21,327 nt of DNA from the NCBI GenBank assembly GCA_049297855.1, contig JBAQVB010000069.1, positions 1 through 21,327 on the forward strand, read 5' to 3'. The DNA is from CAXYVX01 sp049297855 (lineage in GTDB: Bacteria; Patescibacteriota; Saccharimonadia; Saccharimonadales; Saccharimonadaceae). Positions 6,140-13,197 of the stretch are shown piece by piece (positions within the stretch are counted from its first letter, which is position 1; each line of letters begins with the position of its first letter). Both the position numbers and the translations under genes were made by a program. Below the pieces are notes generated by a model. That model was given only the letters and a program-made list of their open reading frames with translations. It was not told the origin of the DNA and searched no databases.

Positions 6140-7762
6140 ATGGCAAAAACAGTTTTTTACGCTGATGAAGCGCGCGGCAAAATTTTATCTGGTGCCAAAC
6201 AGTTGCGCGACGCCGTAGCAACAACTATGGGTCCAAGAGGCCGCAATGTCGTGATAGAGAAGAGCTATGGTGGCCCAACCGTCACCCATGACGGCGTCAC
6301 GGTGGCGGAAGCAATCAATTTACCGGCCACTAAAGATAATTTGGGCGAAAAGGTTGGTGCCGATTTGATTAAGCAAGCCGCCAAAAAACTTAACAAAACG
6401 CAGGGCGACGGCACTACCACCGTAACAGTGCTGACCTATGAAATCTTGAACGCGGCTAATAAATTGATCGCGGCCGGTTATAATCCAATGGAATTGCGCC
6501 ACCAGATTGAGGACGCGGGAGCTGAAATATTGCAAGATCTCGCTAAGTCTGCTCAAAAAATTAACAATAGCGGTGATAAAATTGCCCAGGTTGCCACAGT
6601 TAGTGCTGGTGATAGCGAGCTGGGAAAGCTGATCGCGGATGTGATTGCGCGCATTGGCGCTGACGGTGTCATTACGGTTGAGGAAAGCCAGGGTCTCGAA
6701 ACAGCCAGCGAAATCACCGAGGGATTTACGATTGATCGTGGCTACGTTTCGGCCTACATGGCAACCGACACGACGCGCATGGAAGCCGTCCTGAAGGATC
6801 CGGCTATCTTGATCACCGATCGTAAAGTTAGTAACATCAACGAATTCTTGCCGGTTCTGGAACAATTATCATCGGCTGGTAAAAAAGATTTGGTGTTGAT
6901 CGCCGAGGAAGTTGAGGGCGAAGCGTTGGGCGTGTTGATCTTGAATAAATTGAAGGGCGCCTTTAACACGGTGGCCATCAAAGCGCCAAGCTACGGCGAC
7001 AAGCGCAAGGATGCGCTGGCGGACATCGCGATCTTGACCAACGCGACTGTCGTGTCAGCTGACGCCGGTATGAATTTCGACAATATTTCGCTGGACGTTC
7101 TCGGCTCGGCGCGCAAAATCATCGTTGGTAAAGATAACACGACGATCATTGAAGGTGCAGGCAATAAAGCGCAAATTCAGGCGCGGATAGATCAAATTAG
7201 CGAACTGGCGCAAAACGCGAATTCTGATTTCGAGCGTGATGAACTTAATAAACGCGCGGCCAGCCTGGGTGGCAAAGTTGCCATCATCAAGGTTGGTGGC
7301 GCTACTGAAACCGAAATCGCCGAGAAGAAATTCCGCGTCGATGATGCCGTGGCGGCCACTAAAGCAGCCCTCGCCGGCGGCATCGTAGCGGGCGGAGGCG
7401 TAACGCCGTGCACATTAGCGCGCGATTTTACCAAAAATCATAAGGACTTGTCGGCTGGCGCCGGGGTCTTGACCGACGCCCTTAAAAAGCCATTCCTACA
7501 GTTGATGGATAACGCCGGTCTCAATTCGGCCGCATTGCTCGATCAGGTGGAAAAATCCGCTAACAATGTTGGAGTCAACGTTCTGACTGGTAAAACTGAA
7601 GATCTAGTAAAAGCCGGCATCGTCGATCCAGCCAACGTGACGCACGACGCCATCGAAACCGCCGTGTCAATCGCAGCAACGGCCATTACGATGGGCGCGT
7701 TAGTGGTAGATTTACCGGAACCGGCCAAACCGGCGGCACCGGACATGGGCGGCGCGTATTAA
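6140..7762 (+). CDS. groEL: Chaperonin GroEL (Hsp60)
   Basis: ATP-driven folding chamber, double heptameric ring. Complete at 540 aa. The equatorial ATP site is visible: GPRGRNVVIE (31-40), HDGVTVA with Asp51, QGDGTTT with Asp90, and GGIVAGGGV near residue 415 after FRVDDAVAATKAA. Two features are unusual: the normally invariant Ala after DGTTT is Val (DGTTTVTVL), and the C-terminus ends PAKPAAPDMGGAY without the Gly-Gly-Met repeats found in most GroELs. GTGGAGG at 6125-6131 provides the ribosome-binding site from inside groES. Plus-strand, against the local trend, and transcribed with groES from the CIRCE promoter to the terminator at 7784. Confidence 0.98.
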   Translation: MAKTVFYADEARGKILSGAKQLRDAVATTMGPRGRNVVIEKSYGGPTVTHDGVTVAEAINLPATKDNLGEKVGADLIKQAAKKLNKTQGDGTTTVTVLTYEILNAANKLIAAGYNPMELRHQIEDAGAEILQDLAKSAQKINNSGDKIAQVATVSAGDSELGKLIADVIARIGADGVITVEESQGLETASEITEGFTIDRGYVSAYMATDTTRMEAVLKDPAILITDRKVSNINEFLPVLEQLSSAGKKDLVLIAEEVEGEALGVLILNKLKGAFNTVAIKAPSYGDKRKDALADIAILTNATVVSADAGMNFDNISLDVLGSARKIIVGKDNTTIIEGAGNKAQIQARIDQISELAQNANSDFERDELNKRAASLGGKVAIIKVGGATETEIAEKKFRVDDAVAATKAALAGGIVAGGGVTPCTLARDFTKNHKDLSAGAGVLTDALKKPFLQLMDNAGLNSAALLDQVEKSANNVGVNVLTGKTEDLVKAGIVDPANVTHDAIETAVSIAATAITMGALVVDLPEPAKPAAPDMGGAY

Positions 7763-7783
7763 AAAACCGTCACTAATCACAGT

Positions 7784-7816
7784 AAAAACTCCTGACCGAT
7801 TTGATCAGGAGTTTTT
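7784..7816. terminator. Bidirectional terminator between groEL and the convergent 7830 gene
   Basis: A perfect 12-bp stem (AAAAACTCCTGA with TCAGGAGTTTTT) and a 9-nt loop, with T-tracts in both directions, lies between the groEL stop and the stop of the minus-strand gene. Confidence 0.88.
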
Positions 7817-7829
7817 AATTAGGCTTTAT

Positions 7830-8357
7830 TTATTTTTGATCGAAAAAGTCGATTTCTTTAATGATGTCGAGCAGAGCCTGAGCTTTGCGCGCTTCGTCCG
7901 GAATATTTTTTGCAACTGCGTGAGCCTCGGGCACTAAAGATGAATCATCCGACGAACGAATCATGAGCAGTAAAACGTCAAATTTGTCAGCTGGCGCCAG
8001 GTTTAATTTGTCAACCAAAGGGCGCAGTTCAGTAAGCGCCTGATTTTTGATATTATCAAGAGTTGCCGTCGCTGTCGTGCCGGGAACCATTCCAATTAAG
8101 GGATCACTAGACGTGGCCGGAGCTGGATTTACCGTTGATTTTGCTAGTGTTGGATTTGGACTTACTGTCGCAGCGGCCGTGGCCGGTACTGTCGGAGCCG
8201 ACTGCGTCGTCGATGCAGCCGGAGCCATCGCATTAGCTGGCGGTACGACCACCTGGGACGGCGGAGTGTGCACGCCGGCCTCGTTTTGCAAATTAGCGAT
8301 CATTGCGTTTAATTCTTCCTCGTTGACTCCGGCCGCCGCCGCGTTTGTACTATCCAT
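7830..8357 (-). CDS. Unrecognised acidic protein with an Ala/Pro-rich linker and a helical C-terminal domain
   Basis: I do not recognise a named family. The 175-aa protein (from the ATG at 8357; an in-frame GTG at 8366 would add three residues) has three parts. These are a short N-terminal helix-like segment (EEELNAMIANLQNEAG), a low-complexity Ala/Pro/Thr/Val linker of about 70 residues, and a compact predicted helical domain. The last begins IKNQALTELRPLVDKL, continues ADKFDVLLLMIRSSDD, and ends QALLDIIKEIDFFDQK. No signal peptide or membrane helix is seen, so it should be cytosolic. AAAGGTGGG about 6 nt upstream supports the ATG at 8357. It shares a divergent promoter region with the sugar-phosphate isomerase. 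The folded end and linker suggest an adaptor or stress-related protein, but no function can be assigned. Confidence 0.8.
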   Translation of the reverse strand: MDSTNAAAAGVNEEELNAMIANLQNEAGVHTPPSQVVVPPANAMAPAASTTQSAPTVPATAAATVSPNPTLAKSTVNPAPATSSDPLIGMVPGTTATATLDNIKNQALTELRPLVDKLNLAPADKFDVLLLMIRSSDDSSLVPEAHAVAKNIPDEARKAQALLDIIKEIDFFDQK

Positions 8358-8388
8358 GAAACCCACCTTTCATTATTTTCTCTAAGTA

Positions 8389-8404
8389 TGTTACAATTGT
8401 AGCA
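8389..8404. promoter_or_regulatory. Overlapping divergent extended -10 elements (palindrome)
   Basis: TGTTACAATTGTAGCA is nearly self-complementary. Read rightward it contains TG-T-TACAAT (8389-8397) for the isomerase; read leftward it contains TG-C-TACAAT (8396-8404) for the 7830-8357 gene. The two hexamers share two base pairs, so polymerases could not occupy both at once. Confidence 0.6.
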
Positions 8405-8436
8405 TAGACGTAAAATAAAACACAAGGAGCTATAAA

Positions 8437-9477
8437 ATGTTAGATGATTTATCTGAAACTAAACGACGCGATCCGGAAGGCGCGCTCACAATTATCGCGG
8501 CGGCGCCCGAGCAAACGATTTGGGAAGCTGATTTTCAGAATTTTTCACAGAGTAGCTGGCGGCCAGCTAGAGTAGTCTTGGCTGGAATGGGTGGCAGCGC
8601 GTTGGCCGGACTCATTATTAAACAGTGGTTTGAGCACGATTATCAATTAGCAGTGCCGCTAGAAATTTCGCGCGATTATAATTTACCAAGTTATGTTGAT
8701 GATAGCACACTAGTGATCGCTTTTTCAGTGAGCGGCAACACCGAAGAAACTTTATCTGCATTGCGCGACGCCCAGGCTCGACATGCTTATCTCGTGATCG
8801 TAACCGCTGGTGGCCAATTATTAGACATTGCGCAACGCGAAAACGTACCCTATATTCAGATCGCCCAAGTGGCCCAACCGCGCTATGGCGTGATTATGCA
8901 TTTGCGAGCTTTAGCGCGAATTTTCGAGGCTTTTCAGCTGATAAATGGCGCCTATAACCAAATAGCCCAGCAGCACGATTTCGTAGCCAATTTCGCCAAA
9001 AATCTTTTACCGGAGGTGACAACCGCACAAAACCTAGCCAAACAGCTAGCTGAACAGTTTCATCAAAAATATCCCATCGTTTACGCGTCGAATCAGTTTT
9101 CGCCGCTAGCCTATAAATGGAAAATTTCCTTTAACGAGAACGGCAAAAACGTGTCCTGGTTTAATGAATTTTCCGAGTTAAATCACAACGAGTTTATCGG
9201 TTGGACTACCACATCTCATCGTGAGAAGTTTGTCATTTTCGAATTAACATCTACGCTAGATTATTCGCAAATTCAGAAACGGTTTCGGTTGACTAATAAG
9301 CTGTTATCAAAACACTTTCCGACGCTAATTACTCATCAAATGAACGGCGATTCATATATTGAACACGCCTTAACGGAGCTGATTTTGGCCGATTTCACTA
9401 CCATTTATCTAGCGATTTTGAAAAATGTCGATCCAACGCCGGTGGCGCTGGTTGAGGCTTTAAAACGAGAATTGTAG
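8437..9477 (+). CDS. Bifunctional phosphoglucose/phosphomannose isomerase (SIS-domain family)
   Basis: Interconverts glucose 6-phosphate or mannose 6-phosphate with fructose 6-phosphate; cytosolic. SIS domain 1 has VVLAGMGGSALAG (47-59) and the phosphate-binding loop FSVSGNTEETLSAL (96-109); the family segment QPRYGV follows. SIS domain 2 has YPIVYASNQFSPLAYKWKI and the SELNHNEFIGW segment with the catalytic Glu/His characteristic of the Pyrobaculum-type PGI/PMI family. The length (346 aa) is that of the family and much shorter than classical Pgi (about 550). AAGGAG about 7 nt before the ATG supports the start. Together with zwf it indicates hexose-phosphate metabolism in a reduced genome. 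Convergent with the lipid kinase gene, 8 nt between stop codons. Confidence 0.9.
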   Translation: MLDDLSETKRRDPEGALTIIAAAPEQTIWEADFQNFSQSSWRPARVVLAGMGGSALAGLIIKQWFEHDYQLAVPLEISRDYNLPSYVDDSTLVIAFSVSGNTEETLSALRDAQARHAYLVIVTAGGQLLDIAQRENVPYIQIAQVAQPRYGVIMHLRALARIFEAFQLINGAYNQIAQQHDFVANFAKNLLPEVTTAQNLAKQLAEQFHQKYPIVYASNQFSPLAYKWKISFNENGKNVSWFNEFSELNHNEFIGWTTTSHREKFVIFELTSTLDYSQIQKRFRLTNKLLSKHFPTLITHQMNGDSYIEHALTELILADFTTIYLAILKNVDPTPVALVEALKREL

Positions 9478-9493
9478 TTAGCGCGTTAGCGCG
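9478..9493. repeat. TTAGCGCG direct repeat in the convergent stop region
   Basis: Two exact tandem copies of an 8-bp unit lie between the isomerase stop and the kinase stop; the second copy supplies the kinase stop codon (TAA on the minus strand). CGCG-TTAG-CGCG can also form a 4-bp hairpin, but there is no T-tract. Confidence 0.7.
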
Positions 9494-10463
9494 AAGTTAA
9501 TACTCGAACAGCGCGAACAGCGCGAACAGCCTTAATTTTATCAACCTCAATCAAACGAATATTGTCACCGGCTAGGTTCGCCACCAAATCGACCGGCCGA
9601 CGAAATTCTATGGTTTCTCCAACGGTAAAATGCCCGGGGAATTTGGCAGCCCAATGTCCGGCCGTTAAAATTTTGCGCACTAAATTTTTATCGGCCATGG
9701 TGCTTAAGTGAAAAAAGAAATTATCTCGGGCAAATAAATAACGTCGCGCTACCCGTAAGAGACCGTGCGCGGCCGAAACGGTAAAAAATCCGACCGAATC
9801 ATGCCGATACAACTTATCCTGGCACCAAAAGTCGGGAAATTTGGCGCGCGAAATGGCGCGCGACAACACTCCAACTTGTTTTAATGGTAAGGCGGCGGCA
9901 GGTGATAATTTCGCCAGCCGGCGGCGACGCAAACGCACGTCGCATTGATTTAAAAGATCCACTAATTTAGTGGTGGCGCCAAAGGTGATATACGAGGCAA
10001 CCGCGAAAAGCAAAACTGTATCGACGCTTTGAAAACTAATTTCCAGCGGATAAAAAGGTTGGGTGGCTTGTTGTAAGATTTGTCTAACTGTCACTTTATG
10101 ACCATTCAGTGCTCGCCCTAAATCATTACCGTTGCCGAGTGGTATCACTGCAAAACTTGCCCCCGTCACCAACGACTGATTGGCACAATAAACCGCATCA
10201 AATGTCAACTGAGCCACGCCATCGCCGCCACATGCCACCGCTAAATCACCATCTGTTAACTGTCGCGCGATAGTGGTTCGATCGGATAATTTGCGCGTCA
10301 ATAATTCATCATCTGACAATTGTTTGGCGTTGAGTTCGATCTGCAAAAATTTCAGACGATGCAAAGCGGCAAAACGCTCAATGGCCGGCCGCGTTTTCGT
10401 GTAATACTGAGCCGCGCGTGACGAGCTACTAATAACTACCGCCACAATTCTGGTATAATTCAC
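9486..10463 (-). CDS. Diacylglycerol kinase catalytic-domain protein (lipid kinase, DagK/YegS-like)
   Basis: ATP-dependent phosphorylation of a lipid hydroxyl such as diacylglycerol is the family reaction. The nucleotide-binding CGGDG (78-82) and the second family motif IPLGNGNDLGRAL (107-119) are both intact. The C-terminal beta-sandwich region carries GHFTVGETIEFRRPVDLVANLAGD. It is 325 aa, slightly longer than usual because the C-terminus ends in three Ala-Val-Arg repeats encoded by a 9-bp tandem repeat. The start is GTG at 10463 (VNYTRIVAVV, initiating as Met); an extended -10 ends 6 nt before it, predicting a leaderless mRNA, and no Shine-Dalgarno is present. It follows virB4 by 31 nt. 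Substrate is not determined from sequence. Confidence 0.88.
   Translation of the reverse strand: MNYTRIVAVVISSSSRAAQYYTKTRPAIERFAALHRLKFLQIELNAKQLSDDELLTRKLSDRTTIARQLTDGDLAVACGGDGVAQLTFDAVYCANQSLVTGASFAVIPLGNGNDLGRALNGHKVTVRQILQQATQPFYPLEISFQSVDTVLLFAVASYITFGATTKLVDLLNQCDVRLRRRRLAKLSPAAALPLKQVGVLSRAISRAKFPDFWCQDKLYRHDSVGFFTVSAAHGLLRVARRYLFARDNFFFHLSTMADKNLVRKILTAGHWAAKFPGHFTVGETIEFRRPVDLVANLAGDNIRLIEVDKIKAVRAVRAVRVLTSR
9505..9531 (-). repeat. Three tandem 9-bp units encoding (Ala-Val-Arg)x3
   Basis: CGAACAGCG is repeated three times on the plus strand (last base of the third copy differs). In frame, it adds Ala-Val-Arg triplets near the C-terminus of the lipid kinase. Copy-number change would preserve the frame. 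Confidence 0.85.
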
Positions 10464-10469
10464 TCGCCT

Positions 10470-10478
10470 ATTGTATCA
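10470..10478 (-). promoter_or_regulatory. Extended -10 promoter of the lipid kinase, predicted leaderless
   Basis: It reads TGATACAAT on the minus strand, with 6 nt (AGGCGA) to the GTG start. It sits in the 31-nt gap after virB4. Confidence 0.6.
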
Positions 10479-10494
10479 CAAGCGCCGCACCGCG

Positions 10495-12315
10495 TTAGCT
10501 GGTGGCCGCTGGATTGGTGGTAATTAAACCGGTTTCCGTTTCTGAGGCAATGACCTGTAATAACACGTGGTTTGGCCCGGCGAAAAATAGACCCTGACCA
10601 ACCGGGAAATTTGACAAGCGACGTAATTCCTCTTCAGTTAATTTAAAAACTTGGCCCAAGACATCAACCGCGGTCGGCGATTGTTTCAACAAAATCTGCA
10701 TTGACGAGTTCGCCACGATGGCGCGACCCATTTGCGACCCCATAAAATCTTCGACATCCTGAGTGATTGTAGTAAGACCGAGATAATATTTACGACAGCG
10801 TTTAGCAATGGAAAACATAAAATTAGCCGAATCGGGATATTTCATGAGCTGCCACGCCTCATCAACTATTAACATACGTTTACGCTTTTCCGCGCGAATT
10901 TTATTCCAAATGTGCGACAACACGATATACATAGCGATTGGACGCAGTTCGTCCTCGAGGTCGCGAATATTAAATACCACCATGTGATTATTGATGTCAA
11001 CGTTTGATTGTTCGCTAAAAATCCCCGCGAAAGTTCCTACGGTGTATTGGCGCAATCGTTGCGCCAAATCGGGACCACTACCACCCATATGCACCATGGT
11101 GTCATACAAATTCGCCATCACAGGTGGGCGCGAGTTATGCGTCAATGGATCAGATGTGATGCCGGCGCGCGCATAAGTGTCAATCAAAGCCTGGTCTAAA
11201 TCAGCCTCTTCTCGGGCGGATAAGACGTTAACTGTCGTACCATCGGCCGACACCTGCCCCTGACCTAGCATTTGACGAAACAACCCATGTAGCGTCACCA
11301 GATTAGCCCGCAAAGCGTCAGTTTCCTCACCGTCGTCACTATCGGTAACTTGTGGCAAATCAAAAGGGTTAACCCGTGTATTGGAATTGAGCGACAAATG
11401 AACATATGAGCCGCCGACGGCTTCCGATAATTTTTCGTATTCATTTTCCGGATCAATCACAATAATATCGGTGCCCATCATCATGGAGCGCAACGCTTCC
11501 AATTTAACGGTAAACGATTTACCAGCACCAGCCTTGGCAAACACGCACAAGTTAGCGTTCTCGAGGCTAAATCGATCAAAGATCACCAGACCATTGTTAT
11601 GCATATTAACTCCATATAAAATGCCGTTATCCTGAGTCAAGTCGGCCGAAGTAAAGGGAAACGAGGTTGAGACCGCACCAGTATCCATGTTGTGACGAAT
11701 CGACAGCTGATCTGTAAATTGTGGCATAGTCGAGTTGAGGCCAGCCTCTTGTTGTGAACTGGCCACCTTAGTTAATACCATTTGTTGACCGAGAATATTT
11801 TCCATTTTGTGCGTCGCATTATCAAGTTCATCTTGATTTTCACCAGAAATCGTAAAGTAAAGTCCAAAACGAAAGAATTTATCCGAGCCGAGCTGTAACT
11901 CATCGCGCAACTCCTCAGCATCCTGGTAAGCCGCCTCCATCGCCGGATCGCGCACCATGCCATGCTCTTCGTTAACCGACATGGAGGCCTCGAGCTGCGT
12001 CACTTTCTTCTTCAAGTTATTCATGACCACACCACTGTCGACCGGATAAATATAAATCGATAAATCAATCACTTCATCTAAATTAATGATCGAGGACAAC
12101 CAGCCGGTATAAATCACGCGCGGATAACCATAAGCATATAGCGTGCGGCAAAAGCGCGTACCAACCGTAAATTGTCTGTTCTCAAATTTAATGGACGCCG
12201 GTGCGATCAAGTCGCGCAGAGTGGTAATGCCTTTTTGGAGAGCTGCGGCAACTTCGGCGTCTTCTTGCGCCTGTTGTTGCGCGATCAATTCCGGTGATGT
12301 CTTTTTCTTAGACAT
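10495..12315 (-). CDS. virB4: VirB4/TraC-family T4SS ATPase
   Basis: Energises assembly of type IV secretion machinery or substrate movement at the inner face of the membrane. A VirB4-type N-terminal domain (about 40-250, with DLSIYIYPVD and FGLYFTISGENQDEL) precedes the ATPase core. The core has Walker A AGAGKS (262-267), DIIVIDPENEYEKL (283-296), Walker B MLIVDEAW (481-488), RCRKYYLGLTTITQDV (507-522), and the end VGQGLFFAGPNHVLLQV. The length of 606 aa is within the range of Gram-positive-type VirB4. AGGAGTGG upstream of the ATG at 12315 supports the start. It is the last gene of an operon PrgI-TraC-VirB4. No coupling protein (VirD4) is seen in the window, so substrate cannot be inferred. 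Confidence 0.93.
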   Translation of the reverse strand: MSKKKTSPELIAQQQAQEDAEVAAALQKGITTLRDLIAPASIKFENRQFTVGTRFCRTLYAYGYPRVIYTGWLSSIINLDEVIDLSIYIYPVDSGVVMNNLKKKVTQLEASMSVNEEHGMVRDPAMEAAYQDAEELRDELQLGSDKFFRFGLYFTISGENQDELDNATHKMENILGQQMVLTKVASSQQEAGLNSTMPQFTDQLSIRHNMDTGAVSTSFPFTSADLTQDNGILYGVNMHNNGLVIFDRFSLENANLCVFAKAGAGKSFTVKLEALRSMMMGTDIIVIDPENEYEKLSEAVGGSYVHLSLNSNTRVNPFDLPQVTDSDDGEETDALRANLVTLHGLFRQMLGQGQVSADGTTVNVLSAREEADLDQALIDTYARAGITSDPLTHNSRPPVMANLYDTMVHMGGSGPDLAQRLRQYTVGTFAGIFSEQSNVDINNHMVVFNIRDLEDELRPIAMYIVLSHIWNKIRAEKRKRMLIVDEAWQLMKYPDSANFMFSIAKRCRKYYLGLTTITQDVEDFMGSQMGRAIVANSSMQILLKQSPTAVDVLGQVFKLTEEELRRLSNFPVGQGLFFAGPNHVLLQVIASETETGLITTNPAATS

Positions 12316-12363
12316 GAGCCACTCCTGATAAATTAAGATTTTGATACCACATAAGATTATTTA

Positions 12364-13182
12364 TCATAGAGTTTCTCCTGTGTTAACGGCCGGCGCCTCA
12401 CCTTGACCTTTGCGCGAGGCCATACCTTCATATTCGCGAAAATCGCCAATCGGCTGATCTAATGCTGTGTCTGGATTATAAATGTTGTAATACAATTGGC
12501 CCAATTCCTTAGTTTTTAACCGCACGGAGTGAATACCAATTTGATTAAGGCCGTCAGTCACTAAGTTGACTCGGTTGGTCATTTCAGTCTTCACGCCATC
12601 ATATTCATTGGCCGGAACTTTCACGTGTAATTTAGCATTTTTATTGCTAAATAATTCTGTTATTTTTAATTTATTATCAGCACCGAGTTTCTTTCTTTCA
12701 TCACCAATTGAGTGCGGAATCACGATGAAAAATGATTTATCCATAATATTAGCCTCCTGGGATAGAGCATCTATAAATTGGAGATAGTCGTCCATCAGTG
12801 TGCCGAGCAACATATTATCCTCATTGTCACGCAATTTTTGTAATTTCGCGAGATAAGGTCCGAGATCAACCCGCTGACTACGAATGTAAATCTGAATCGG
12901 GAAGGTTAGCGAGTTGAGAAAATCAGCATAGGACTGTTCGATACCTTCGCGCTCACGCTCGCTCATGAGATCAAAATTGATGGATTGCGCCGCTACGATC
13001 GATCGAAAACTACCGTCACCCATCACCACCATATTATCGCGAATTTCTTCAAACTGTAGTGTATTTTGAGTGGAATTATTATTGCGGGGAATTTGCGGAG
13101 TAGGCGCAGGTGCTACGTTCGAAGATGCCACCGGAGCCGGTGGGGTTGGTAGTTGTCGCTTGAGCTGTTCATTTGGTTTCAT
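12364..13182 (-). CDS. TraC/VirB4 N-terminal-like protein of CPR T4SS clusters
   Basis: A 272-aa protein with a Pro/Asn-rich disordered start (1-38) followed by a domain beginning LQFEEIRDNMVVMGDGSFRS. It continues with SINFDLMSEREREGIEQSYADFL and FPIQIYIRSQRVDLGPYL, resembling the N-terminal, non-ATPase region of TraC/VirB4 proteins. No Walker motifs are present. It does not look like a broken half of virB4: the downstream virB4 already has its own N-terminal domain, 48 nt separate the two, and each has a proper ribosome-binding site (AGGGTGGAAG here). It likely works with VirB4 and the membrane-anchored PrgI-like protein. The PrgI stop is only 15 nt upstream of this ATG. Confidence 0.72.
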   Translation of the reverse strand: MKPNEQLKRQLPTPPAPVASSNVAPAPTPQIPRNNNSTQNTLQFEEIRDNMVVMGDGSFRSIVAAQSINFDLMSEREREGIEQSYADFLNSLTFPIQIYIRSQRVDLGPYLAKLQKLRDNEDNMLLGTLMDDYLQFIDALSQEANIMDKSFFIVIPHSIGDERKKLGADNKLKITELFSNKNAKLHVKVPANEYDGVKTEMTNRVNLVTDGLNQIGIHSVRLKTKELGQLYYNIYNPDTALDQPIGDFREYEGMASRKGQGEAPAVNTGETL

Positions 13183-13197
13183 CTTCCACCCTTCAAT

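Noticed and set aside
6320..6865. Open frame of 181 codons on the minus strand
   Set aside because: It is antisense to the middle of groEL, has no family resemblance, and its composition reflects the reverse of groEL codons.
8047..8385. Open frame of 112 codons on the plus strand, Val/Gly-rich
   Set aside because: Antisense to the Ala/Pro-rich linker of the 7830-8357 gene; low-complexity GC-rich codons readily give such shadow frames.
9481..9493. Terminator between the isomerase and the lipid kinase
   Set aside because: The CGCG-TTAG-CGCG hairpin has only 4 bp and no T-tract in either direction.
10495..13182. virB4 broken into two genes by a frameshift
   Set aside because: The two frames are separated by 48 nt, each has its own Shine-Dalgarno and start, and the ATPase gene already contains a VirB4-type N-terminal domain. 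Separate TraC-like genes fit CPR clusters.
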